DNA of 64,000 nt from NCBI GenBank assembly GCA_910583795.1, contig CAJTZQ010000003.1:23436-87435 (forward strand). Direction: 5' to 3'. Numbering within the stretch: position 1 is the stretch's first letter; each line of letters opens with the position of its first letter. Shown one piece after another: positions 26,879 to 35,145 of the stretch. Under the pieces are notes generated by a model that saw nothing but the letters and a program-made list of their open reading frames with translations, was not told the DNA's origin and did no database searches. The translations under genes were made by a program, and so were the position numbers. The stretch comes from an uncultured Muribaculaceae bacterium (lineage in GTDB: Bacteria; Bacteroidota; Bacteroidia; Bacteroidales; Muribaculaceae).

Positions 26879-27463
26879 ATGGAACTTGACCGCTATACAG
26901 ACCAAGAAATCGCTCGGGCGATACTTCGCAGGGACACCTTCATCACGAAGGAGTATCTGTATAGGAAGTGCTATCCGATGTTCAAAGCAATATACGACAA
27001 GTACTACACTGACTGTGAGAATCCCATTGAACTGATAAATGAGATTTACGTCTATATTCTCATGCCACATCGTGAAACCCATCGATCCAAGTTGCAGGAC
27101 TTCGGGTTTAGGTGTACTCTCACAATGTGGCTAAAGATTGTGACTGAGAACTATTGCCACCAGCTGTTTGCAAAAAGGATTCCTTCCAATGAAAATAATG
27201 ATGTCGCCGATGATAGAAATGACATGGGTGACGACTCTTTCATAGCAAACCCCCGAAAACTCGATATGGACGACGTGCAGAAAATACTCTCGATGATGCC
27301 CAATCAACGCTACCGTAAGTTGATTGAGTCTCGCTATGTCAACGAAAAGTCGAACGAGGAGACTGCATCATTACTCGAAATGTCGATGGCAAATTACTAT
27401 AATTGCCACAAGCGTGCGAAAGCGCAGTATTGTGAAATTTTGAGAAAGGAGGGACTGATATGA
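26879..27463 (+). CDS. Sigma-70-family (ECF-like) RNA polymerase sigma factor
   Basis: 194 residues from ATG 26879 (MELDRYTDQEIARAIL); upstream in-frame codons lie before the predicted transcription start. Region 2 is seen around KEYLYRKCYPMFKAIYDKYY and IELINEIYVYILMP; region 4 around DVQKILSMMPNQRYRKLIES and NEETASLLEMSMANYYNCHK, a helix-turn-helix. The stop overlaps the next gene's ATG (ATGA at 27460-27463). ECF-type sigma genes overlapping a downstream partner usually encode a sigma/regulator pair. It probably directs its own cluster or a stress regulon. No extra promoter of distinct type was recognised, so targets are unknown. Confidence 0.82.
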   Translation: MELDRYTDQEIARAILRRDTFITKEYLYRKCYPMFKAIYDKYYTDCENPIELINEIYVYILMPHRETHRSKLQDFGFRCTLTMWLKIVTENYCHQLFAKRIPSNENNDVADDRNDMGDDSFIANPRKLDMDDVQKILSMMPNQRYRKLIESRYVNEKSNEETASLLEMSMANYYNCHKRAKAQYCEILRKEGLI

Positions 27464-28776
27464 TTGACGAAGAACTAATGAACAAATTCGACCGTATCCA
27501 AGACCTCCCTGTCTCGGAAGAAATGTTGGGTGCGTATTTGGAAGGCAATCTAAAAGAGGCAGAGAAGGAAGCTGTATCTGTACTGATATACGATAATCCG
27601 AGGATTAACTCCTTAGTTTCTGATTGCGATGGTTTTTCATTAGATTCTAGTGACGTATACCATGGGCCTTTTGAGGAATTTGAATTGCCTCATGTGATTG
27701 ATAATAATTTCTATATACCTGAAACTATGGAACTAGAAGATTTAGAAACTTCAATTCAGTCCGCTACAGCCAACGTTATTGATATTGCCAATAAACAATA
27801 TGGCTTAGAACCATTGAATATAGATTTTGATCCAGACACCTATCAATGGGAGCAAGATACATGTGCGATTAGATCACAAGAAATTGTGTTACGGTCTTTT
27901 GGCACATTTGTTCCTCAGGATGAATTAGTGAAACTTGCTGAACAAAATGGTTGGTACACTCCTGGGAATGGCACTCCCATGGAACATGTAGGTAATTTAT
28001 TAGATTTATATAATATCCCCACTCATAGGGTCGCAGAAGCAAATGTATTTAATCTTGCAGACGAATTAGGCCAAGGGCATAAAGTCATAGTTGGCGTAGA
28101 CATTGATGAGCTTTATGGAAATTCCTTTTGGGAATCTATAAAAGAGCATCTTGTTGGCAAAACACCTAATCATGCAATGATTGTATCCGGATTGAACACA
28201 AGTGACCCAGACTGCACAAAAGTTACTTTAACTGATCCTGGTACTGGGAAAACCTTATTTGAATGTCCATACGAAAAGTTCCTTTCGGCATGGAATGATT
28301 CAGAGTGTTTTATGGTTGCTACTGATCAACCTGCTCCGTTGCGATATAATCCGGACTCCATGATTAATTTTGACTATCAAAAAGGACATGTTGCATCACT
28401 TGGCAAAATGCCGTTTGAACAATTCCATGAAGAAATAGTGCCTAATGCTGAAGATTATTTAGAATCCGTTGACAGCTATATCGAATCATTGGAACTCAAT
28501 ATGGCAACTGATTTTAAGAGTATGGATTTGTACGAAGACATGATGAATAAGGCAGATATGGCGCACCAAAAAGCCGTAAATCTACAAATTCATAATGCAC
28601 ATTCACATACATTGGGTTCCGGATTGCAACCCAACCTTCACACTCAACTTGCTCAAAATTCAGATGAAATCGAGCACAAGACATTTACAGCCAAGCACCA
28701 TTCTTCTAATTCTGATCTTGATATAGAAGAAGACGGAGATGAGGATGGAGATGACAATATGATAGAAGATATATAA
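27460..28776 (+). CDS. Anti-sigma-like N-terminus + C39-like papain-fold cysteine peptidase
   Basis: 438 residues. Residues ~17-55 (VSEEMLGAYLEGNLKEAEKE) look like the start of the anti-sigma/zinc-finger-like regulators that follow sigma genes, but with no Cys/His zinc set and no membrane segment. Residues ~125-290 carry a C39-type peptidase core: Cys135 in QDTCAIRSQ, His238 in TPNHAMIVSG and Asp259 in LTDPGTGK, with an upstream Gln (Q129/Q132). The rest is alpha-helical and the C-terminus is strongly acidic (DLDIEEDGDEDGDD). Start overlaps the sigma stop. It may cleave a partner of the cluster, or bind the sigma factor; both are inference. Confidence 0.68.
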   Translation: MIDEELMNKFDRIQDLPVSEEMLGAYLEGNLKEAEKEAVSVLIYDNPRINSLVSDCDGFSLDSSDVYHGPFEEFELPHVIDNNFYIPETMELEDLETSIQSATANVIDIANKQYGLEPLNIDFDPDTYQWEQDTCAIRSQEIVLRSFGTFVPQDELVKLAEQNGWYTPGNGTPMEHVGNLLDLYNIPTHRVAEANVFNLADELGQGHKVIVGVDIDELYGNSFWESIKEHLVGKTPNHAMIVSGLNTSDPDCTKVTLTDPGTGKTLFECPYEKFLSAWNDSECFMVATDQPAPLRYNPDSMINFDYQKGHVASLGKMPFEQFHEEIVPNAEDYLESVDSYIESLELNMATDFKSMDLYEDMMNKADMAHQKAVNLQIHNAHSHTLGSGLQPNLHTQLAQNSDEIEHKTFTAKHHSSNSDLDIEEDGDEDGDDNMIEDI

Positions 28777-28787
28777 TCACTATAGTT

Positions 28788-30770
28788 ATGGAAATTTTTA
28801 AAGACATAATCCATCGTTGTGGCAAAGATTTAGGCAAGATAGTTTGCGAAATGGTTGCAACACGCGATAAGGAAGTATCGCAAAATTTGCCATTGCTTCC
28901 ATTAGAATTAAAGCCACTTTCCCAGAGAGTTGATAAAACCGAGTTTTCTCTGGTTGTTAGTGGTGAAGTTAATAGAGGCAAGAGCACATTTATTAACGCC
29001 ATAATCGGTGCAGATATACTCCCCACTTTTGATAAAGAAACCACTTCTCAGGTTTTTAAAATCAAAAACTCCGATATTGAATCATATTCTGTTGTTTACG
29101 GTAACGGTGATAGAAAGTGTATAAAACGAGAAGATCTCATTTTATATGGCACACAACTTGATTCTTTAACAGTAAATATCGAGGGTTCCGAAAATCCCAG
29201 AATTCTGTTCATTGAGGTATGCTATCCTATCAAAAATTTACCAGCCGGTGTTACTATTGTAGATACCCCTGGAATTGGTTCTACGTTTAAGGAACATACC
29301 GAAATCGCGAAAGGATTCATGCAGGAAGCAGATGCAATAATATATCTTTGCTCTGCTAAACACCCAATGGTGAAAGTTGATATAGATTTTATAACTAAAT
29401 CCATAGTGCCACTTCCTACTTCACCGAATGTTCTATTCGTCATGTCAAAGGCTGACCAAGCCGATAGCGAAGATGCATTGCGAACCCTTATAGATCGAGC
29501 TCAGAACCAGCTTATTGCTAATTTTAAGGATTATGCAAGCATTGGAAAGATAGTGATTCCAGTTGACAGCCTATCGCTTCGTGACTCTAATTTTGCTGTT
29601 TCAGCAGAAGAAAAGGATACACTCAGATACGTATCTAACTTCGAAGAAGTCAATGAGGCTATAATTCGTCTTATTGAACGTCAAAAATTTTGTTGGCTTG
29701 TCGCAACATTCAATAGTGCCGCAAAATATTACAAACTCGTTAATGCATATCTTGACAAACAGATCAAGGAGTATGATCTTAACGAAGAAAACCGTGAAGC
29801 TAAATTGGCATCATTGAATACTCGATTGGAAAGAGTTGAGGAAGAATTAGGGCTTTCTCGTCAGAGAGTGGTTTTGACAGAGGTATCAAATATTCTATCT
29901 TCCCTTCGATCAGAAATCAAGAAAGAATTCACATCTGACAAGTCCAGCTTAATTACAAAATACTATAATAAAGTAGATGACCTGTCCAAGGGCCTGTCTT
30001 CTGAAGCTCTAAACAAAGAAGCTCAAAGACTATTCAAGGATGTGGTAGAGGATGCAGTTTCTTCATGGGAAGAACTTTGTGCAACCGCAGTGCGTCAAAT
30101 TCAATCAGCCTTGAATATATACCACAAAGAGTGTCAAGTTGAAATAGAGGAAGAGTATAATCTAGATACTAATGCTGACAATGATTTCTCAGTAGACTTA
30201 AATGTGACCATGACGGAAAGAATTGATGCCATGAGAGGTAAGTATTTCTCGGCATTATTCGGAACAACTGTTGGCGTATTTGCAATAAATGCGCTTGCAG
30301 CCACGTCTGCTACAGTCGCGTCTATCGTGTCAAGTTCAGCCTTTCTTGGCCCTGCCGGATGGATAATAGGTGGTGGCACTATTCTGTACGGTTTGTTTTA
30401 TGGAAATAAAAAAGCCAAAGAGAAAGCTTTCACAAAAGCCAAATCTGAGATAAAGAAACATATTTCCGAAGTCTTGGAGGAAATATATAACCAATTGACT
30501 CAGACGTCTCTCTTAGAAGGAAAGCATGAATCCATGTTGCATTCTTTTGAGAAGGCTATGGAAGAGAGTGCCACTAACACCATTAGCGAGATATATAACC
30601 GCACTAAAAAAGAGCTTGAAGGAGCGAAACGAGCACTTTTGGCTTCTGCCAATACAGCTAATCGTGTTAAAGTAGTTAATCAGCAAACGCTTTGGAATAA
30701 TTTCGCAATTTCTCTTCAAAAAATTGCTTTGGATTTGAAGGCCTTGAAAGCTGAATTTGAGTTGATTTAA
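28788..30770 (+). CDS. Dynamin-like GTPase with C-terminal membrane hairpin
   Basis: 660 residues. GTPase motifs: G1 GEVNRGKST (59-67), G2 Thr85/86 in KETTSQ, G3 DTPGIGS (159-165) and G4 SKAD (220-223). A long helical stalk follows (coiled coil around 345-470), then hydrophobic VGVFAINALAATSATVASIV and SSSAFLGPAGWIIGGGTILY (~485-530) as a membrane-inserting paddle, then another helical segment. This layout is that of bacterial dynamin-like proteins, which remodel or protect membranes. Eleven bases after the peptidase gene; its stop overlaps the next start (TAATG). A second, different dynamin-like protein lies at 35146. Confidence 0.87.
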   Translation: MEIFKDIIHRCGKDLGKIVCEMVATRDKEVSQNLPLLPLELKPLSQRVDKTEFSLVVSGEVNRGKSTFINAIIGADILPTFDKETTSQVFKIKNSDIESYSVVYGNGDRKCIKREDLILYGTQLDSLTVNIEGSENPRILFIEVCYPIKNLPAGVTIVDTPGIGSTFKEHTEIAKGFMQEADAIIYLCSAKHPMVKVDIDFITKSIVPLPTSPNVLFVMSKADQADSEDALRTLIDRAQNQLIANFKDYASIGKIVIPVDSLSLRDSNFAVSAEEKDTLRYVSNFEEVNEAIIRLIERQKFCWLVATFNSAAKYYKLVNAYLDKQIKEYDLNEENREAKLASLNTRLERVEEELGLSRQRVVLTEVSNILSSLRSEIKKEFTSDKSSLITKYYNKVDDLSKGLSSEALNKEAQRLFKDVVEDAVSSWEELCATAVRQIQSALNIYHKECQVEIEEEYNLDTNADNDFSVDLNVTMTERIDAMRGKYFSALFGTTVGVFAINALAATSATVASIVSSSAFLGPAGWIIGGGTILYGLFYGNKKAKEKAFTKAKSEIKKHISEVLEEIYNQLTQTSLLEGKHESMLHSFEKAMEESATNTISEIYNRTKKELEGAKRALLASANTANRVKVVNQQTLWNNFAISLQKIALDLKALKAEFELI

Positions 30771-31951
30771 TGAACACGCTAAGTATTGACTTCGGTACTT
30801 CATATTGTGCTGCCTCATACCTAAATGAGGTAGCACAGGTCGTTCCCGTTGTATTTGGATTAAATAAATACAATGGGCCATGCTATAAGTTTCCGTCTGT
30901 AATACAGTATGCTCTTGATGCTAATTCAGAAGAACAAAAGGTAATCGGGGAAATTGCTCTTACAAATCTGATTCAATCAAATTTTGGCGATTCCTCAATA
31001 GTATCTAAGATCAAAACTGAACTTAGAGAAACCACAGGGTATATAATAAATGGTAAACCTAAAAAATCGATTACTATTGTTTCTGATATTATACATAAGA
31101 TTAAACAATTAGCAGAAAGTCAATCCCATCGTGCGTTTAACAAGGTTATTCTCACGCATCCAGCGCAATACGAATCGACAAAGCAGGATTTATTGGTCAA
31201 GGCAGCTCAATCATGTGGGCTAAAAGAGGTAACATTGCTGGAAGAGCCAAAGGCTGCTGGATATGCTTTTTTAGACAGTTTCAAATTGCAATCAGGGAAG
31301 GGTGCAATTGTGTTTGATTATGGCGGTGGAACCATAGATATTGCGTACTTATTAATTGAGAACAAAACTCCTATTTTCAAATTTACGCCTGTAAGTGAAA
31401 CAAAATGTGGAGGCGAATATATTGATTTGCTTTTGCATAACCTTATTATATCTAAAACAAATCCATCAGCTCGTGAAATCTCTCCTGCTCTTTTAGAGAC
31501 TTGTTCAAGAATGAAAGTGAATTTTTCGCAGTCTGAACAAGAAATTATTGTTTATAATGGGAAAGCATATACTTTCACCCTCGATATGTTCAACAAGATT
31601 ATCTCTCCAAAAGTTGATATAGCAATTTCTCTACTAAAGAGGGTCGTTGAAGAATGTGACATCCATAGTTATCCCATTGATTATATTTTATTAAATGGAG
31701 GCAGCTCTAGGCTGAAAATAGTGAATGAATCCATTTCTCAAATTTTACCCAACGCTCAAATATTAAAATATGAAAACATTGGAGACGATTTGGCTGTCTC
31801 CACAGGGGCGTTATTATATCATAAAATGTCGTCTAAACTTGTTTCGGAATCATCAGCAGAAATTGAAGGTGATACTCATTACAGGAAAGTTATTATAAAG
31901 CACGGCGTATTAGACAAAATTCGTAAAAACTTTAAAAAGTCACAAGGATGA
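30770..31951 (+). CDS. Hsp70/DnaK-like ATPase lacking substrate-binding domain
   Basis: 393 residues. Actin/Hsp70 fold motifs: phosphate-1 IDFGTSYCA (6-14), VILTHPAQY (127-134), LLEEPKAAGYA (157-166), phosphate-2 FDYGGGTIDIAY (182-193) and the adenosine loop LLNGGSSRL (~306-314). DnaK is ~640 residues; here the protein ends after the ATPase domain with a short basic tail, so no peptide-binding domain or lid is present. It may act as a nucleotide-dependent switch or scaffold for the GTPases rather than as a general chaperone. Overlaps neighbours at both ends. Confidence 0.86.
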   Translation: MNTLSIDFGTSYCAASYLNEVAQVVPVVFGLNKYNGPCYKFPSVIQYALDANSEEQKVIGEIALTNLIQSNFGDSSIVSKIKTELRETTGYIINGKPKKSITIVSDIIHKIKQLAESQSHRAFNKVILTHPAQYESTKQDLLVKAAQSCGLKEVTLLEEPKAAGYAFLDSFKLQSGKGAIVFDYGGGTIDIAYLLIENKTPIFKFTPVSETKCGGEYIDLLLHNLIISKTNPSAREISPALLETCSRMKVNFSQSEQEIIVYNGKAYTFTLDMFNKIISPKVDIAISLLKRVVEECDIHSYPIDYILLNGGSSRLKIVNESISQILPNAQILKYENIGDDLAVSTGALLYHKMSSKLVSESSAEIEGDTHYRKVIIKHGVLDKIRKNFKKSQG

Positions 31952-32886
31952 ACATATTAATGGTTGGGCATAGTGGAGCCGGTAAGACCAGTTATATGGC
32001 TGGCTTATATAAGCAATTCGGAGGCGAAACCGATGGTTTTGGCCTATGGATGTCCGATTCCAATAAACGTGACAATCTCATACATCTTGCACAAGGCATA
32101 GAACGGGGTTACTATCCTAATGGCACGGATATAGCTTCACAATACCAATTTTATCTTCAGTTTGACGATGAACTGTTGATACCGTTTAATTGGTATGATT
32201 ATCGAGGTGGAGCCCTTTCAGAGTCATCTAAATATTCTCCAGATGCTCAGGAATTGCTGAGGCGTATGAACTCGGCAGACGCGCTTATCGTGTTCCTTGA
32301 TGGTGCCAAAATTACTCAGATGACAGATGATGACTTAGAGGAAGAATATGATATTCTGCTTTGGGCAATTCAGAATACTATATCGAAACGATCCTCAGAA
32401 GGCACCTACTTCCCCATTTCATTTATAATTACCAAGGGCGATTTATATCCATATTATGATGTGTTACTAAACTCTCCGGGATTAAATTACTTCATGCCTT
32501 TAATTAAAAATATCAGCAACAGTAAAAATGCTGCTGGGATGATTGGTGTTGTTGAAGTGTCAAAAGATGGGATCTCAAATGTTTTCTCGCCTCTAATATT
32601 TTCATTGTATTATGGAATGCATCATTACATAAAAGCAAGAATTGAAAGCATGAATGCAGAGATCGAAAAGTATAATAGTTATGATCCTGGACTTATTGAT
32701 GACTTTTTTGTCGGGTTAGATCACTTGTTCGGAGGTGATTCTAAAACGGACAGACAATTGGCTGCTGAGAGTATGGAAAGGATTCAAGAAGAAAAACAGA
32801 AATTAGAGAATCTCGAAGCATTGTCTTCTGGTATGGAAGAAATCCTAAACAAATTTGTAGAACATAATATGATAATTAAGTTTTAA
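31948..32886 (+). CDS. Small P-loop GTPase-like protein, paralogue A
   Basis: 312 residues. Walker A/G1 GHSGAGKTS (7-15) at the very N-terminus, a WYDYRGG segment (~90-96) in the G3 position and ITKGD (~163-167) as G4. A coiled-coil tail follows at ~225-300 (QEEKQKLENLEALSSG). The downstream protein shares the same pattern (W-x-D-F/Y-K/R-G-G), so the pair arose by duplication. The style resembles the double-GTPase-type proteins reported in GTPase-centred bacterial conflict clusters. Exact family and nucleotide are not certain. ATGA overlap with the Hsp70-like gene and one base from the next gene. Confidence 0.72.
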   Translation: MNILMVGHSGAGKTSYMAGLYKQFGGETDGFGLWMSDSNKRDNLIHLAQGIERGYYPNGTDIASQYQFYLQFDDELLIPFNWYDYRGGALSESSKYSPDAQELLRRMNSADALIVFLDGAKITQMTDDDLEEEYDILLWAIQNTISKRSSEGTYFPISFIITKGDLYPYYDVLLNSPGLNYFMPLIKNISNSKNAAGMIGVVEVSKDGISNVFSPLIFSLYYGMHHYIKARIESMNAEIEKYNSYDPGLIDDFFVGLDHLFGGDSKTDRQLAAESMERIQEEKQKLENLEALSSGMEEILNKFVEHNMIIKF

Positions 32887-32887
32887 C

Positions 32888-33907
32888 ATGAAACAATTAA
32901 GCATAATCGGCCTTTCTAAAGCAGGAAAAACCTGTTACATTTATGCCATGGCAAAGTCAATGCTTAAGGGCTATGATGGCATCAACATAATTGCATTGGA
33001 TGATGACCTTAGGGATCAACTCAATGATGGCTGGAGACAGATACGCAGAGGGATGCATTGGCCTGATGGCACAGATCATGTTACAACCTGCGAATTTGAC
33101 TGTTCGTTAAATCTTCACCCAATAATGGAATTTTGTTGGAATGATTTTAAGGGTGGCACCCTAACGAGCATGAACGAAATCGACAAGAAATATAAAAAAG
33201 AGTTCCAAGAATATCTTGGAGGGTCTGATGGTCTCCTGTTATTTGTACCTGCAGATAACATCCAAGACATCCTGCGTGAAACTGAGGATGCTGAAGATAT
33301 TTTAGATGACTTAGATGTTCTTAATGAACTTTTCATGAATCCTCAAAACCGTTCAACCTTAGCACAAATTCCAGTCACTGTAGTTGTTACTAAGGCAGAC
33401 TTATTAACTGATCAAGAAAAACCTTTTGTGTATGAGATTATTCAAATGCTCTTCAAACCCTTATTTGAAGTGGGGAATAATATGCATACACTCGTTGTCC
33501 CTGTAAGCATTGGTGAAAATCTTGGCAGAGGAAACCAAGGACAAGAGATTCAAGGTACAGTATTTCAGAATCCTGAAGACGGGAACATTCATATCCCCAT
33601 TGTTTTTAATCTATATCATTTCCTTAAAGACTGTATTGCTGTTGAAAAACGACATCTTGGTGATATAGATGCTGAAACACAGCGCAGAGTCGCAAAATTA
33701 CGCGCTGCTGAATCTCATAATGGAATTCAGCGTTGGTGGAATGGAGAAGATAGAGATGAAATCCGACGTGAAATCCATTCAAATGAGGATCTCCAAAAAC
33801 GTAAAAAAGAGGAAATCAGAAATCTTGAATTACAATTAAATAAAATATCTTCCCTGTTTACACAGGACTGTAAATATTTTATCAACGGCAACTTGGTTTC
33901 TTTCTAA
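32888..33907 (+). CDS. Small P-loop GTPase-like protein, paralogue B
   Basis: 339 residues. G1 GLSKAGKTC (8-16), WNDFKGGTL (~82-90) at the G3 position and VTKADLL (~163-169) as G4, all aligned with the preceding protein. There is no transmembrane segment. C-terminal ~100 residues are charged and helical (KRKKEEIRNLELQLNKIS), ending with a short hydrophobic YFINGNLVSF. Likely forms a heterodimer or partner with paralogue A, by analogy with tandem GTPase pairs. Starts one base after its neighbour's stop, so the two are made in concert. Confidence 0.72.
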   Translation: MKQLSIIGLSKAGKTCYIYAMAKSMLKGYDGINIIALDDDLRDQLNDGWRQIRRGMHWPDGTDHVTTCEFDCSLNLHPIMEFCWNDFKGGTLTSMNEIDKKYKKEFQEYLGGSDGLLLFVPADNIQDILRETEDAEDILDDLDVLNELFMNPQNRSTLAQIPVTVVVTKADLLTDQEKPFVYEIIQMLFKPLFEVGNNMHTLVVPVSIGENLGRGNQGQEIQGTVFQNPEDGNIHIPIVFNLYHFLKDCIAVEKRHLGDIDAETQRRVAKLRAAESHNGIQRWWNGEDRDEIRREIHSNEDLQKRKKEEIRNLELQLNKISSLFTQDCKYFINGNLVSF

Positions 33908-33917
33908 CTGTATTATC

Positions 33918-35138
33918 ATGGAAGCATACCTATTTATCTATAGTAGACTTGAACGATTTGATTATAGGCTTATCTATGCACCGTCTAGATCGTTCCTTCC
34001 CAGTCCAACAAGGGATGACTTTGTTTCATTTGCCCGAGAAGTAATAAATACTGACAATGTTGCTAATGGAGGTATAAATACCGCTCGTTGGTCAGTAATT
34101 AGACGGGGAAACAAGGTTCTCTTTGGAGTGGGGATGTACAACAAAGATTTAGGTGATTGTTCCTCGACTATAGAGACTCGAGACGTGCGTGGTTTCTTTG
34201 GTATTGTTTTTAATTATGAGGAAGTAGTTTTGCCCAATGATCTCTTTACCATATCATATTTTCAGAACTTATACTCATCTTATTTTATGCCAATTTGGCA
34301 TACGGTAAAAAAAGATGAATATAAAATAAATAGTATAATTCAAGGAATCGAGATTATTATCCAAAATAATAATCTCAAAGAGCCTATTGACTTAAACACC
34401 AATACATCAATTTGCAAGATTCTACCTGAGTCAATATTAGTTTCAGACGCAATCAATTCTGCTTTGCAAATAGATGATGTCGAACTGGTATTGGGGTTGA
34501 ACGATATTAAGCACGTTACTTCTGCACGTCTTTCGCAATTCCGAAATGTTTCAGTTATTGGAAATATAACGGAAAAAGTAATTCATATCTCTTCGAAGAA
34601 ATCTTCTGAGACTCCATTTAAGAGTAAAGAATCTAAGTTTGATACCGGAGAACAACCTATTAGAAAAGTAAAAAACAAGGAGAATTCGACTCACCAAATA
34701 ACACCCATGCCGGGAATATCTGATCATAAAGATAAGGCAGACGCTATATTCTCCAAATTACAGCGTTGCGGATTTAATGTAAAACGAATAGTCTTTTATT
34801 TAGCTCAAAAATGTGGACTTCGCGTTATAGAGCAGTCTGATGTAGTTCCAACAAATCATCCTTTTGATGGCAAAGTAGGTACTTTTGAGGTTACACAAAA
34901 AGGAACAGATGTTAACGTAACAGTGCCATCTCCGGAAACAAAAGCTAAAGAGAAAGAGGAGCATCGTACCCGTTTGACAGAAATTCGCAAGAAATTGTCT
35001 GATATAGATGATATTCCTGAAGGACGTCACCCCAAAAAAGATATTTCAGATTTACACATAGACATCAACAATATAGAAGAACTCAATAATCTTCCAAAGA
35101 AGAATAAAGAGAATCTTGATATTGAAGAATTGAAATAA
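33918..35138 (+). CDS. Unknown GTPase-cluster protein (GAP1-like position)
   Basis: 406 residues. The first ~185 residues look globular and mixed alpha/beta, opening with YLFIYSRLERFDYRLIYAPS and containing RWSVIRRGNKVLFGVGMYNK. The second part is linker-like and highly charged (KSSETPFKSKESKFDTGEQP) with a helical C-terminus rich in Lys/Glu (KKDISDLHIDINNIEELNNL). I do not recognise the family with confidence; GTPase-associated protein 1 N-terminal domains have a similar opening and context, which is only a suggestion. Ten bases after paralogue B and seven before the second dynamin-like gene. Confidence 0.5.
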   Translation: MEAYLFIYSRLERFDYRLIYAPSRSFLPSPTRDDFVSFAREVINTDNVANGGINTARWSVIRRGNKVLFGVGMYNKDLGDCSSTIETRDVRGFFGIVFNYEEVVLPNDLFTISYFQNLYSSYFMPIWHTVKKDEYKINSIIQGIEIIIQNNNLKEPIDLNTNTSICKILPESILVSDAINSALQIDDVELVLGLNDIKHVTSARLSQFRNVSVIGNITEKVIHISSKKSSETPFKSKESKFDTGEQPIRKVKNKENSTHQITPMPGISDHKDKADAIFSKLQRCGFNVKRIVFYLAQKCGLRVIEQSDVVPTNHPFDGKVGTFEVTQKGTDVNVTVPSPETKAKEKEEHRTRLTEIRKKLSDIDDIPEGRHPKKDISDLHIDINNIEELNNLPKKNKENLDIEELK

Positions 35139-35145
35139 ACTGATT

